Positions 17,514-27,484 of a stretch of 64,000 nt of DNA are shown piece by piece (within the stretch, counting starts at the first letter, position 1; each line of letters starts with the position of its first letter). Source of the DNA: CAYVVT01 sp964454335 (GTDB taxonomy: Bacteria > Fidelibacterota > UBA8477 > JABMPR01); contig CAYVVT010000003.1 in assembly GCA_964454335.1 (NCBI GenBank), forward strand, positions 239,514-303,513. The letters are read 5' to 3'. Below the pieces are notes generated by a model. It was given only the letters and a program-made list of their open reading frames with translations. It was not told where the DNA came from and ran no database searches. A program made the translations under genes and the position numbers.

Positions 17514-19334
17514 TTAAAACGCATGTGAAATCGCGATGTGCATCTGCCCTTTACCGGTTCCCCCCTCCTTCAGGAATGGGATACCATAATCAACCCTGGC
17601 TGGACCTATGGGCGTATCAATGGTAAGACCGAAACCGAAGGCAGATTCCAGATCTTCCAGATTAAAATCCTCGATCTCGGACCACAGGAATCCTGTATCA
17701 TAGAAGAGTTCACCGCCGATGATCTTGTAGATGGGAAACCTCAACTCAAGATTGGCGAACAGTCGCAGATGCCCACCCTGGGGAGTCAGCCCCGACCCCG
17801 CCGGATCGAGCCCCTGGTGGTCGAATCCCCTCACACTGCTATTGCCGCCCAGGTAATAGCGCTGCAGGGGCGGGATCGCAGTCGTGCTATCCTGCACCCC
17901 GGAAACGGCGATATTCAAATTCTGAGCGAATACCGCCAGATCGAACAGGTTCCAATAAGTACTGACGGCACTCTCCATCTGCCAGTAATGCTGTTGTCCA
18001 CCGAAGAAGTATCCCACCAGTTTTGGCTCAAGCGTGACTTTGTAGCCCCTCGATGGTTTAAAATAATCGTTACGTCCATCAAATAGCATGTTGATGTCGA
18101 AGCTGCGCTGCTCCTCGTAGACGATCTCATCCTCTGTCTGTTCACCTTGAGAACTTACCGTGCTCCATTCCAGGAACGACACGATCTTAACCCGGCGAAA
18201 CCAGCGATAGCTGGTTCCTATGCGCAGACCTCCGGCCAGGCTCTGACGTGCCACAGGTCTTTCCCTGTCATTGAAATAGCGATAAAACGGATTCACTGTG
18301 AACGGGATCCGGACACCCAGGATCCAGGGTTCGACATAGAACAGATCAAGATGGAAGATCGTCGGGATAAAGATATTCGGATAAATGGAATTGACCTGCG
18401 TCTGGACCTTCAGGCGGCGACTTGAATCAAATAGATTGTTGTGGTACCAGCTTCCGGTAAGCCCCATACTCACCACCGGATCAGCATTGATGTACTCCGC
18501 CTTCTGTTCGGCACCGAAATCGATGTCGAATGCCCTGAACTTGGCCGGCAGGGCTTCCACCAACAGGTCCAGTGTCCTGGCGCTGCTGTCGAGGCTTGTT
18601 GTGGAAATGTTCACATTGCTGAACAGACTGGTCTCGAAAAGGCGTCTTTTGGACTCCTCGATGCGGCTGATGTTGAAAAGGTCGCCGGATTTGACGATCA
18701 GCTCGCGTTCTATGATCCTGGCGGGGATATCTTCGAGTTCCGGAATAACGATATTCCCGATACTCAGTTTGAGACCCTCACTTACCTGGATAAACAGCTC
18801 CACGGAATCAGAAACGGCGACACTGTCCCGGATCATCACCAGTGGGTATCCATTCTCCTCATACTCACGCAGTACAAGCTGAAGCTGTGAACGGATCTCG
18901 AAAACGTTGAATGGAGCACCACGTTGAAAATTGATGTTTGCGAGGTATTTCTCATCACTGTATACCTCGTTCCCCTGGATCGTGATATCTCTCAGATAAT
19001 ACCTGGGCCCTTCAAATACGATGAAGACCACCTCGATCGCATCCGGGCTGAGTTCTACCAGTGAATCACGGACGGTAGCATCCAGGAATCCATACTGCTG
19101 GTAGAAATTTTTCAGCTTCTGGCCTTCCCGGTTCACGTGGTGGAGATTGTACAAAGAACCATTCGAGAACAGCGTTTTGGGCTGCAGGCTTATCTCACCC
19201 TGCAACTCTGCAGAACTGATGAAAGTGTTGCCCTGAAATACAATCTCGACGATCTCAGGAGGTTCAAGACCTTCCTGACCAGAGAGTCCTGATGCCAGGG
19301 TGCATAAAAGCAATATGCAAGAAAGATGTTTCAT
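17514..19334 (-). CDS. tamA: Omp85 family outer membrane protein, TamA-like
   Basis: A 606-residue outer membrane protein. A signal peptide of ~19 residues is followed by three POTRA-like segments (about 25-100, 105-180, 185-260; for example IVEIVFQGNTFISSAELQG and YYLRDITIQGNEVYSDEKY). A 16-strand-type barrel then follows with YYLGGNSSVRGF, the Omp85 VRGF motif, and it ends in Phe (ISHAF) as expected for barrel insertion. Three rather than five POTRA domains and an overlapping tamB-like gene upstream make TamA a better call than BamA. It begins at the last base of the tamB stop. It probably works with TamB in inserting or supplying the outer membrane. Confidence 0.85.
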   Translation of the reverse strand: MKHLSCILLLCTLASGLSGQEGLEPPEIVEIVFQGNTFISSAELQGEISLQPKTLFSNGSLYNLHHVNREGQKLKNFYQQYGFLDATVRDSLVELSPDAIEVVFIVFEGPRYYLRDITIQGNEVYSDEKYLANINFQRGAPFNVFEIRSQLQLVLREYEENGYPLVMIRDSVAVSDSVELFIQVSEGLKLSIGNIVIPELEDIPARIIERELIVKSGDLFNISRIEESKRRLFETSLFSNVNISTTSLDSSARTLDLLVEALPAKFRAFDIDFGAEQKAEYINADPVVSMGLTGSWYHNNLFDSSRRLKVQTQVNSIYPNIFIPTIFHLDLFYVEPWILGVRIPFTVNPFYRYFNDRERPVARQSLAGGLRIGTSYRWFRRVKIVSFLEWSTVSSQGEQTEDEIVYEEQRSFDINMLFDGRNDYFKPSRGYKVTLEPKLVGYFFGGQQHYWQMESAVSTYWNLFDLAVFAQNLNIAVSGVQDSTTAIPPLQRYYLGGNSSVRGFDHQGLDPAGSGLTPQGGHLRLFANLELRFPIYKIIGGELFYDTGFLWSEIEDFNLEDLESAFGFGLTIDTPIGPARVDYGIPFLKEGGTGKGQMHIAISHAF

Positions 19335-22300
19335 CAGTAGCTATACTTCAATCTGCCGCGAAGCTGGAATAGCCCGTCCTGGTTGATCTTACTTGTAATT
19401 GAGAAGTTGCGGTTAACCTTGTACTCAAGGCCGAAATCGTAATCTGTACCTGATTCCAGTGATCGCAGATCCCCTTCATAGGTCACTTTCAGATTCTTGC
19501 TGATGCGCTGACCCAGCAGCAAACTCGTCTCAGTGCTGTCACCGAAAGTCTCGAAGAGATTGCTGGAACCTTCCATCTTCAGGTCTATGATGTCCAGTCC
19601 GATGAGTTGCTTGCCATAGCGTTCAAGCTGCTTCTCTACCAGGATACCCACATATGATTGCACCGGATTGATGATGCGTGTTGCATCAAAACCTTCCTCC
19701 ACCAGCTTCTGGTTGATGGTGAGATATGCCAGGATATCACTCTGATTCAGCGTAGTGTTCTGAGGCAGCAGCAGTTGCGGCTCGATGAGGTCACCCGTCA
19801 AGGTGAGTTCGATTTCCTCACCGCTGATGTCGATCCCTGCCACCATGTGGATCGTGGGATTGAACTCAACGGGATTGAATACCAGTTCACCTTCAAGGAT
19901 CCGCAGTTCGTTCCCCAGGTAGAAGAATTTTCCACCAGGTAATGCCTGCAACGTGCCGGAGAAGCGGAGTGTCCCGTCTCCATAATCAAGCAGCCACATT
20001 TCGCCTTCAAATTCTGCCTGGAGTTGATCGTTGTCGATGAGCAGGTTCCCCGGGATCTCGGTATTCAGGCTGTAGCGGAAGAGACTGGTGCCTTCTTCGT
20101 CAACGATGGATTCCTCATACAGCGGGTCAGATGTGAAATTTGCGAAATAGCCGGCCTGGATCACGGGCAGGATCCCGTTCACATCCATGGTGTCCTGCCC
20201 AACGTAACTCAACTGGGCATCGGTGATGGCCTCCACCTCTCCATCCGTGCTGCGGTAATACACTTCAGTTCCGGTGACAGTGACATCGAAGCGGGGGCGA
20301 AAGAAGCTGGTGAAATCCGCACTGCCTCTGGCTAACACCTCACCCTTGTATTCGGCAGTGGTGTTTACCCCCAGCAAGCTGCCAATTATGCCTGTAGCCC
20401 GGTCAACCACACCTGCGGATCCGATCTCTGAACGTTCCAGGAAAGGCATTCGGCCTGAAAAATGGTCAATGGTAAGCTGGTTGTCCACCATGGTCATCTC
20501 GGTGTGCACGTCGACGACAGGATTCCCGATTATTGCCAGTCTGATGGTACTGTTGTGTCCACGCAGCTTGCCATTTCTCATGGGAGATCCCAAGGGGCCC
20601 GAGATCCTCAGGTCAACGGTGTAATCACCTACAATTTCATCAATGGGGCTAAGGTTTGAAGAGAGGAATTTCAGATCGCTGAATTCCCCACTGAAGTCAA
20701 ATCCCACCGGACTGTCCTTGAGAAACGGTCTTTCAACGGGAGCAATATCGAGAGTTGTGGGCAGGTAGCCGGATCCACCGCCATAGCCCCAGGGCGCCTG
20801 GACATAGATGCTATCGAAGGTGATCAGGTCATCTGCATATTCGAACACGGCGTGGCCATGGCTGAACCTGAGTGTATCAAATTGTCCGGAGCTGATCTCC
20901 AACTGGCCATCCAGCTTTGTCTGCAGAGGTTTTCCCCGGAAGGTGATCTTGCCCGTCGTTCGTCCGCCTATAGCCTGCCCGACGATATTGCGAAAGCGTA
21001 GGTCATGCAGGTCGAAATCTTCCAGCAGAACTGAGAAATTCTGGGGTTGATCCTGCCATTCCATACCCTTTAAGGCGTACCCGCTGGGTAATAATCCCTG
21101 TACCGTGGCATGTCCACCATCTTTGTAAGCGTCAATCCTCAACGCCCGGATCTCCCTGGCACCCACGATAAGGGTGCCACGGGCTGAGTCGGCGTCATAG
21201 CCGACGATGTGGGCATCCGTCAGGCTGAGTGTATTCGTAAAAACAGGTTGTTTAAGGGACCCGGTCATCTCTGTGGTCCCGGTGGCCATACCGTAATGCG
21301 GTAATTTCATACGGGTGAAACGGATCAATTTCCCCAGATCCAGCATTTCATAATCCAGCTTCAGGTTCAATCCCATTTCTGCGGTCCAGACACCATCCAG
21401 CGCTATGCCGGCCCGGTCGAACATAAGAATAGTTGGTTCGAAGAGGTATTTTCCGCGTTCGCGAAGATCAATATTGAGGGTATCAGAGAGTGAGAGCCGA
21501 TCTTCACCCACAATGAGCACCAATTTCGGGATCGAGAATAGAGTGTCACCAGATACGAATTCGGTGGAGAACAGGTTCTGTGTTCCCTGGACATGGAATT
21601 CCTCGAGACGGAATTCTTCCCCACGACGATAGGCTGAGATGCTGAATGCCTGCACCGAGTCCCTGAACACCACACCTGAATTCCCCTGCCAGACAAAATC
21701 CATTCCAGCATCACTGAATCCTCCAGCCAGGGAGTATTTGCCACTGCCACTCAGATTCAGATGTTGGCCCCAACCGAATGACCGGGTGATCAGTTCGCCA
21801 TCAACCTGGGGCTCAGTATGGTCACCGGTGATGCTGAAATCAGTGGTCAGTAACCCACTCACGGCCGTTCGGTCGATCCACAATGGCAATCCGTCTGCAT
21901 CCTCAATTCTCAGACTCCCCTTCAGATCCAATGCCGGGAAGACCTGACCGTGAACACCCAGTTCATTGTTGTGTTGTGTGAGCTGCATTTCCTTGACAGT
22001 AAGGGAACCATCGTTGAAGGATGTGGATATTCTGGATGCTGTAAGTGGAATGGAATTCACAGTAGCGCTGTCCGCGATCAGTGTGGATGTAAATTTCTCA
22101 GGATCGCCCAGGAAATCCACCCTGGCATACAATCCCTCTATCTTTAGCGGCGCCTCAGGGATGACCTTAATGAAGTTTCCATTTCGAATGTTCAGTGACA
22201 GCCTTGATCTGAGCGATTCAAGCTCTGACTGCAGATCAATCACCCAGGACTGTTGTCCATCCCCAATTCTGGCTATCAGACTCAGGTTGGTGCTATCAAG

Positions 22301-23182
22301 AATGGCCTGGTCCAGATGTAGACCCATCCCTTGCCCGTTGATGGTCAGCAACCCGTTGCCGGTCGCTGTGACATGCCCGGGTATCTGCATCTGGAAATCA
22401 TATTGGCCATCCAACATGGCTTCCGTGAGTAAATTCTGCTCCTCAAGCCTCAGAAACTCATGGATCCGTATCGAATCGGCCTGCAAACGACCCTGAAGCG
22501 TATCCGCCCGTGTTTGGATGGACACTGTCAATTTCCCGAACGAGCTTGACAGGATCAGTTCATCCAGTTCCGTTTCACCGGTCTCAGTAAAGTTGAACCC
22601 ACCGGACACCTCAAGATCTGTGGGCAGGAATCCAGGGATTCTGCAATTGGATGATTGGATATTGAGATTTCCATAACCATCGATAAACCAGCCAGAACCG
22701 TTCAGACGACTGATCATGAGTGTATCCGCTCCCCCGGAATCGACCGGTAGTAAGATCGAACCCATCTCCGCAGTGATCCTATCCACGACGATGTTGTTCC
22801 TGCTTTCGCTGTCTGATGCCTGCAGCAGGGATTCCAGTTCCCGGGTGTTTACTGAATAGCCACTCAGATGAACTGCGTCGAGCTGCTTGTTTGTCCCCAG
22901 CATGGATTCGAGTGTACCGCGGAAGACGAGACTGTCTGCCCGGATGACTTTTGTTGAATCTGAGCGTTGGAGCGTCATTGCAGTCAGGTTCAGATTGCCA
23001 CTGGCCAGGCTCCCGGAGACCGTTGCGGACAGGATCAGATCTGACTGGAGGGCCAGGCGACTGTTGATACTTGATTGGATCGGTCGCCAGAAGAGCGGTG
23101 TGCGATAAAAAAGCAGGTAGAGGGTCACTGCGATGAGCAGTAACACCATCCAACCTGCACCCCTTAACCACCTGAACTTCAA
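19334..23182 (-). CDS. tamB: TamB-like translocation and assembly module protein
   Basis: A 1282-residue protein with an N-terminal signal anchor (GWMVLLLIAVTLYLLFY), a very long periplasmic beta-rich body of AsmA/DUF490-type repeats and a conserved DUF490 C-terminus (from ~900, including LDISGEEIELTLTGDL-type strands and LNQSDILAYLTINQ). TamB-family proteins bridge the two membranes and are implicated in phospholipid transport or outer membrane protein assembly. The start is TTG at 23182, with GGGAAG upstream; an ATG at 23149 would remove the basic residues before the anchor. It overlaps tamA by one base. Confidence 0.87.
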   Translation of the reverse strand: MKFRWLRGAGWMVLLLIAVTLYLLFYRTPLFWRPIQSSINSRLALQSDLILSATVSGSLASGNLNLTAMTLQRSDSTKVIRADSLVFRGTLESMLGTNKQLDAVHLSGYSVNTRELESLLQASDSESRNNIVVDRITAEMGSILLPVDSGGADTLMISRLNGSGWFIDGYGNLNIQSSNCRIPGFLPTDLEVSGGFNFTETGETELDELILSSSFGKLTVSIQTRADTLQGRLQADSIRIHEFLRLEEQNLLTEAMLDGQYDFQMQIPGHVTATGNGLLTINGQGMGLHLDQAILDSTNLSLIARIGDGQQSWVIDLQSELESLRSRLSLNIRNGNFIKVIPEAPLKIEGLYARVDFLGDPEKFTSTLIADSATVNSIPLTASRISTSFNDGSLTVKEMQLTQHNNELGVHGQVFPALDLKGSLRIEDADGLPLWIDRTAVSGLLTTDFSITGDHTEPQVDGELITRSFGWGQHLNLSGSGKYSLAGGFSDAGMDFVWQGNSGVVFRDSVQAFSISAYRRGEEFRLEEFHVQGTQNLFSTEFVSGDTLFSIPKLVLIVGEDRLSLSDTLNIDLRERGKYLFEPTILMFDRAGIALDGVWTAEMGLNLKLDYEMLDLGKLIRFTRMKLPHYGMATGTTEMTGSLKQPVFTNTLSLTDAHIVGYDADSARGTLIVGAREIRALRIDAYKDGGHATVQGLLPSGYALKGMEWQDQPQNFSVLLEDFDLHDLRFRNIVGQAIGGRTTGKITFRGKPLQTKLDGQLEISSGQFDTLRFSHGHAVFEYADDLITFDSIYVQAPWGYGGGSGYLPTTLDIAPVERPFLKDSPVGFDFSGEFSDLKFLSSNLSPIDEIVGDYTVDLRISGPLGSPMRNGKLRGHNSTIRLAIIGNPVVDVHTEMTMVDNQLTIDHFSGRMPFLERSEIGSAGVVDRATGIIGSLLGVNTTAEYKGEVLARGSADFTSFFRPRFDVTVTGTEVYYRSTDGEVEAITDAQLSYVGQDTMDVNGILPVIQAGYFANFTSDPLYEESIVDEEGTSLFRYSLNTEIPGNLLIDNDQLQAEFEGEMWLLDYGDGTLRFSGTLQALPGGKFFYLGNELRILEGELVFNPVEFNPTIHMVAGIDISGEEIELTLTGDLIEPQLLLPQNTTLNQSDILAYLTINQKLVEEGFDATRIINPVQSYVGILVEKQLERYGKQLIGLDIIDLKMEGSSNLFETFGDSTETSLLLGQRISKNLKVTYEGDLRSLESGTDYDFGLEYKVNRNFSITSKINQDGLFQLRGRLKYSY

Positions 23183-23269
23183 AACTTCCCGGTCCCCTCC
23201 TTCATCAATAGCATAAAATGTAGGCCTAAGCTATCTGGTTTTCTACTGCTTAGACCCCCGAGAGTTCAT

Positions 23270-23296
23270 AAAAAAAGGGGCAGTTTCCTGCCCCTT
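23270..23296 (-). terminator. Rho-independent terminator of dnaK
   Basis: On the minus strand a perfect 7-bp stem GGGGCAG / CTGCCCC (23277-23294) closed by a GAAA tetraloop is followed by a run of seven T (23276 down to 23270). It lies 20 bp after the dnaK stop and separates dnaK from the tamB-tamA operon. Confidence 0.93.
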
Positions 23297-23316
23297 ATAT
23301 GTTCACATCGGAAGGC

Positions 23317-25239
23317 CTATTTCTTGTCTTCCTCATCATCGACGACCTCAAAATCGGCTTCTTCGACCTCCTGGTCATCGGTCTTACCAGCAGTACCAGC
23401 GTCTGCCTCGCCTGTGGGATCCTGTGCTTCCTGGGCTTCCTTGGCGGCTTCGTACATGACGCTGGAGGCTTTGTTCCAGCTCTCATTGAGGGCATTGACA
23501 GCATCGTCGATGGCTACTTTATCCGTACCGGCACTGGCCGTCTTCAGCTCTTCGACCTTGCTTTCGATCTCCTTTTTCAGGTCATCACTCAGCTTATCAC
23601 CATATTCACCCAGGTTCTTCTCGGTCTGATAGACCAGAGCATCGGCCTGATTCTTAGCATCGATCACCTCGCGTGCCTTTTTATCTTCCTCTTCATGGAG
23701 CTCGGCATCCTTGATCATCTTGTCCTTTTCCTCATCCGAAAGTCCAGAGGAGGCTTCAATGCGAATGGACTGTTCCTTGCTGGTGGCCTTGTCCTTAGCA
23801 GACACGCTCATAATACCGTTGGCATCGATGTCAAAGGTGACCTCGATCTGCGGCATACCACGTGGTGCTGGAGGGATCCCGTCCAGGAAGAATCGCCCGA
23901 GGGATTTATTGTCGATAGCCATCTGGCGTTCACCCTGCAGGATATGTATCTCCACCTGAGTCTGATTGTCTGCTGCAGTGGAGAAAACCTCGCTCTTCTT
24001 GGTGGGAATGGTGGTATTGCGCTCTATGAGATGCGTACAGACACCACCCAGTGTTTCAATTCCCAGCGACAGAGGTGTGACGTCCAGCAACAGGACGTCT
24101 GACACGCTTCCGGAAAGGACGCCGCCCTGAATAGCAGCACCCATACTGACGACCTCATCGGGATTTACGCTCTTGTTCGGCTCTTTGCCGAAAATATCCT
24201 TCACGATGGCCTGTACCTTCGGGATCCGGGTGGATCCACCTACCAGGATGATCTCATCGATATCAGCCTGTTTCACACCAGCATCCTTGATAGCGGCGAT
24301 ACAGGGTTTTTTCAGCCGTTCGAAAAGACTGTTTGTGAGGGATTCAAATTTTGCCCGGGACAAGTCCAGGACCAAATGCTTGGGACCTGTGTTATCCGCA
24401 GTGATATAGGGCAGATTGATCTCTGTAGAACTGGTGCTTGACAGTTCAACCTTGGCCTTTTCAGCTGCTTCTTTCAAGCGTTGCATGGCCATGGCATCGT
24501 TGGTGAGATCAATATTCTCGGCCTTCTTGAACTCTGCTACCAGCCAGTCGATCACTGCCTGATCCCAGTCGTCACCGCCCAGATGGGTATCCCCGTTGGT
24601 CGATTTGACCTCGAAGACACCATCGCCCAGTTCCAGGATTGAAATATCAAAGGTTCCCCCACCGAGATCGAACACAGCAATAGTCTCATCAGCTTGTTTA
24701 TCCAGACCGTAGGCCAAGGCTGCAGCGGTGGGTTCGTTGATGATACGCAGAACGTTCAGACCGGAGATCTTGCCGGCATCCTTTGTGGCCTGGCGCTGTG
24801 AGTCATTGAAATATGCAGGCACGGTCACGACAGCGTCCGTAACCTTCTCACCGAGATACTCCTCAGCCGTCTGCTTCATCTTCTGCAGCGTCATTGCCGA
24901 GATCTCCGGCGGAGAATAGGAATCATCCCCGATCTTGACCTGGCTGCGCTTGTTTGGACCACTTACGACTTCGTATGGTACTTCTTCGATCTCCCGGGAT
25001 ACCTCGGAGAATTTCCGTCCCATGAAGCGTTTGATCGAATAGACCGTATTCCGTGGATTCGTGATGGCCTGCCTCTTTGCCGGCTGGCCGATAAGACGTC
25101 CACCATCCTTGGTAAATGCAACAACGGACGGGGTTGTACGTCCGCCTTCAGCATTGGTGATCACAACAGGGTCGCCGCCTTCCACCACAGCCACGCAGGA
25201 GTTGGTTGTCCCCAGATCAATCCCGATTACTTTTCCCAT
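23317..25239 (-). CDS. dnaK: Chaperone protein DnaK (Hsp70)
   Basis: A full-length 640-residue Hsp70. The ATPase domain begins with GIDLGTTNSCVAVVEG, has IINEPTAAALAYG and VFDLGGGTFDISIL, and the substrate domain contains LLLDVTPLSLGIET. The acidic tail ends EVVDDEEDKK. It refolds proteins with DnaJ and GrpE, neither of which is adjacent. A good GAGGTG site precedes the ATG by five bases. No complete CIRCE operator is visible upstream. It is flanked by its own terminator and a 143-bp upstream gap, so it is monocistronic. Confidence 0.98.
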   Translation of the reverse strand: MGKVIGIDLGTTNSCVAVVEGGDPVVITNAEGGRTTPSVVAFTKDGGRLIGQPAKRQAITNPRNTVYSIKRFMGRKFSEVSREIEEVPYEVVSGPNKRSQVKIGDDSYSPPEISAMTLQKMKQTAEEYLGEKVTDAVVTVPAYFNDSQRQATKDAGKISGLNVLRIINEPTAAALAYGLDKQADETIAVFDLGGGTFDISILELGDGVFEVKSTNGDTHLGGDDWDQAVIDWLVAEFKKAENIDLTNDAMAMQRLKEAAEKAKVELSSTSSTEINLPYITADNTGPKHLVLDLSRAKFESLTNSLFERLKKPCIAAIKDAGVKQADIDEIILVGGSTRIPKVQAIVKDIFGKEPNKSVNPDEVVSMGAAIQGGVLSGSVSDVLLLDVTPLSLGIETLGGVCTHLIERNTTIPTKKSEVFSTAADNQTQVEIHILQGERQMAIDNKSLGRFFLDGIPPAPRGMPQIEVTFDIDANGIMSVSAKDKATSKEQSIRIEASSGLSDEEKDKMIKDAELHEEEDKKAREVIDAKNQADALVYQTEKNLGEYGDKLSDDLKKEIESKVEELKTASAGTDKVAIDDAVNALNESWNKASSVMYEAAKEAQEAQDPTGEADAGTAGKTDDQEVEEADFEVVDDEEDKK

Positions 25240-25382
25240 TATTTCACCTCAAATCTTCCGGTGTTTATTACAATAGTCAAATTCATGCCTCTCATTGTTC
25301 AAGAGCCATGCCATGACCCATCTTACGCCAATTAGGCGCAAATCACCTGAATACTACGCAGATATGTCAGCTTGAATGAGTG

Positions 25383-27017
25383 CTAATGGTCGTAATGATT
25401 CACGATCGGCATACGGCGTCCGATACCGAATGCCTTGGATGTCACCCTGATCCCCGGGGGCATCTGCTGACGCTTGTATTCCGCCAGCCTGATCTTCCGG
25501 ATGAGATCATCCACCAGATCAGCATCGTAACCTTCTTCTATGAGGACCTGTCTGTGAGGGTGCTCTTCGATGATCCGGTTCACCAGCGGGGCCACGATCT
25601 TGTAGTCGAATGGATCTACCTGATCTGCAGCCAATTCTGCTGAGGGCGGCTTGTCAATGGTATTGCGAGGAATGATCTCCTCATCTCTGAAGCGGTTATA
25701 ATAATCGGCCAGGTGATAGATGGCGCGTTTGCCAATATCACTGATCACTGCCAGACCCCCGGACATATCCCCGTAAAGCGTACAATATCCAAGGGCTATC
25801 TCAGTCTTATTACCCGTCGTCAGGAGCAGACTGCCATCGCGATTGGACAGGGTCATGAGGATATTGCCGCGTATCCGGGCCTGCAGATTCTCTTCTGGCA
25901 AGCCGTCCACCTCAGCACCCAGGTGTGCCAGATAGCTTTCCTGGAATGTCTGGTGGATGGATTCGATGGGGATCTCGATGTAGTCCAGTTCCAGTTTCTT
26001 TGCCAGGAGAACCGCATCTTCCAGGCTGTGGGCCGAGGAATAACGGCTGGGCATCGCCACCCCCAGCACATTCTGCGCTCCCAGTGCCTCTGCTGCAATA
26101 CAGGCAGTAAGTGCTGAATCGATACCTCCGGATAATCCGAGAACAGCCTTGCTGTGTCCAGTTTTGCGGAAATAGTCCTTAACACCCAGTACCAGACCAT
26201 TGAATAGCTCTTCTTCGATCGGCGGATGCTGATATTCAAAAGGAGCTTCCACAGCACGGTTCAGAGGAATGTCCAGATCGACGATGTCTTCCTCGAATTG
26301 AGGCGATACATGGATCCAATTCCCATGGGCATCAGCAACCAGGGATTGGCCGTCGAAGACCAGCTGGTCCTGCCCACCCACTTGATTTACATAAATGTAC
26401 GGTTTATTGAATCGCTTTACTTTGTTGATTACCAGCCGACTACGCTCGTCATACTTTTTCGTCTGGAAGGGTGATGCAGAGATATTGATGAACAGATCAA
26501 CGCCCTGTTTAGCCAGGATGTCGCAGATCTTGTAATCTATCTTCTCATCCCAGAGATCCTCGCAAACATGGATCCCTAGGGCCAGCTTTCTGCCTGTCCT
26601 GGTCCTGATTCGCAATGGCTGATTGTCCCTGCCGGGTTTGAAGTAACGCCACTCATCAAAGACGTCGTAGGTCGGCAGCAGTGATTTATGGATCCATTTG
26701 ATGATCTTGCCATGCTGGAGTACAGCCACACCATTGTAGGTGTCCCTGCCATCATCGTGGATGGCGCCGATGAGGGTGATGGTCTCCCCTGACTGTTGCG
26801 CCAGTTGCATGACCGCCTTCATATTGGCGTGCACAAAATGATCCTCCAGGATCAGGTCCAATGCGGGATAGCCTGTGATGAACATCTCCGGAAAGACTAG
26901 GATCTCGATCTCTTCCGATTCGGCAGCCTTCATTATTTCGGTCGCACGGGAAGTGTTGGACTTGATTGCGCCTACAATGGGATTCATCTGGGCGATCTTG
27001 ACACGCAGATCAGACAT
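25383..27017 (-). CDS. nadE: Glutamine-dependent NAD+ synthetase
   Basis: A 544-residue two-domain enzyme that amidates deamido-NAD+ with ammonia drawn from glutamine. The N-terminal nitrilase-type glutaminase has the Glu44 (FPEMFITGYP), Lys111 (HKSLLPTYDVF) and Cys152 (GIHVCEDLW) triad. The C-terminal ATP-pyrophosphatase domain has LGLSGGIDSA at ~294-302. Length matches the ~540-residue bacterial form. It is the last gene of the uvrB-sigma54-lptE-asnS run, starting 2 bp after the LOG-like gene. It is followed by 143 bp up to dnaK without a clear terminator. Confidence 0.96.
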   Translation of the reverse strand: MSDLRVKIAQMNPIVGAIKSNTSRATEIMKAAESEEIEILVFPEMFITGYPALDLILEDHFVHANMKAVMQLAQQSGETITLIGAIHDDGRDTYNGVAVLQHGKIIKWIHKSLLPTYDVFDEWRYFKPGRDNQPLRIRTRTGRKLALGIHVCEDLWDEKIDYKICDILAKQGVDLFINISASPFQTKKYDERSRLVINKVKRFNKPYIYVNQVGGQDQLVFDGQSLVADAHGNWIHVSPQFEEDIVDLDIPLNRAVEAPFEYQHPPIEEELFNGLVLGVKDYFRKTGHSKAVLGLSGGIDSALTACIAAEALGAQNVLGVAMPSRYSSAHSLEDAVLLAKKLELDYIEIPIESIHQTFQESYLAHLGAEVDGLPEENLQARIRGNILMTLSNRDGSLLLTTGNKTEIALGYCTLYGDMSGGLAVISDIGKRAIYHLADYYNRFRDEEIIPRNTIDKPPSAELAADQVDPFDYKIVAPLVNRIIEEHPHRQVLIEEGYDADLVDDLIRKIRLAEYKRQQMPPGIRVTSKAFGIGRRMPIVNHYDH

Positions 27018-27019
27018 GA

Positions 27020-27484
27020 TTAGAGTTCGAACTCCTCTTTGAGTCTATCGATCACTTCAGCTGGATTGGACACCGCTATAACCCCGGGGATGTCCCACGA
27101 CTGGTATGCATAGACAGGTTTTGCAGCGGAACATGTATAGGCGATCTCACTCAAGGTACCGTAGGAGCCTTCCACCGCAATTGCAGCCTGCACCGATCGA
27201 ATGATCACTGGATTCCGCATATCGCCCATGCCTGTGAACACCGGGATCTGGACATATGGATTAGCCTCCTGGGGATCTGTTCCTTTGAGAATGCCCACAC
27301 TGGTTCCCCCACCATCCCGGACACCCTTGCATGCCGCTGCCATGATACCTGGACCACCACCGGAATATACTATGGCCCCCAGGCCTGCCAGCTGTTTCCC
27401 AAGCTCGTATGCGAAGTCCTCGCCTTCCGGACTGGCGGATCGGCCACCGATGACGGCAATACGCAGTGGTGCGGATCGATCCAT
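27020..27484 (-). CDS. TIGR00725/LOG-like Rossmann-fold protein
   Basis: A 154-residue small Rossmann protein of the TIGR00725 branch of the LOG (lysine-decarboxylase-like) superfamily. It has IAVIGGRSAS at the start, a YSGGGPGIMAAACKGVRDGGG segment that is the phosphate-binding GGGxGxM motif, and EGSYGTLSEIAYTC near residue 105, the PGGxGTxxE equivalent. Related LOG proteins cleave nucleotide 5'-monophosphates at the N-glycosidic bond, but TIGR00725 members are uncharacterised as far as I know. It overlaps the asnS stop by one base and lies 2 bp before nadE, another nucleotide-metabolism gene. Confidence 0.82.
   Translation of the reverse strand: MDRSAPLRIAVIGGRSASPEGEDFAYELGKQLAGLGAIVYSGGGPGIMAAACKGVRDGGGTSVGILKGTDPQEANPYVQIPVFTGMGDMRNPVIIRSVQAAIAVEGSYGTLSEIAYTCSAAKPVYAYQSWDIPGVIAVSNPAEVIDRLKEEFEL

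Noticed and set aside
23299..24102. A 267-codon open frame antisense to dnaK.
   Set aside because: It lies wholly within the dnaK coding region; long antisense frames are common opposite such genes because of codon bias. It matches no family.
25378..25386. GAGTGCTAA, the right half of a CIRCE heat-shock operator, near dnaK.
   Set aside because: The left half (TTAGCACTC nine bases before) is absent, and the site sits at the nadE stop, 139 bp upstream of the dnaK start.
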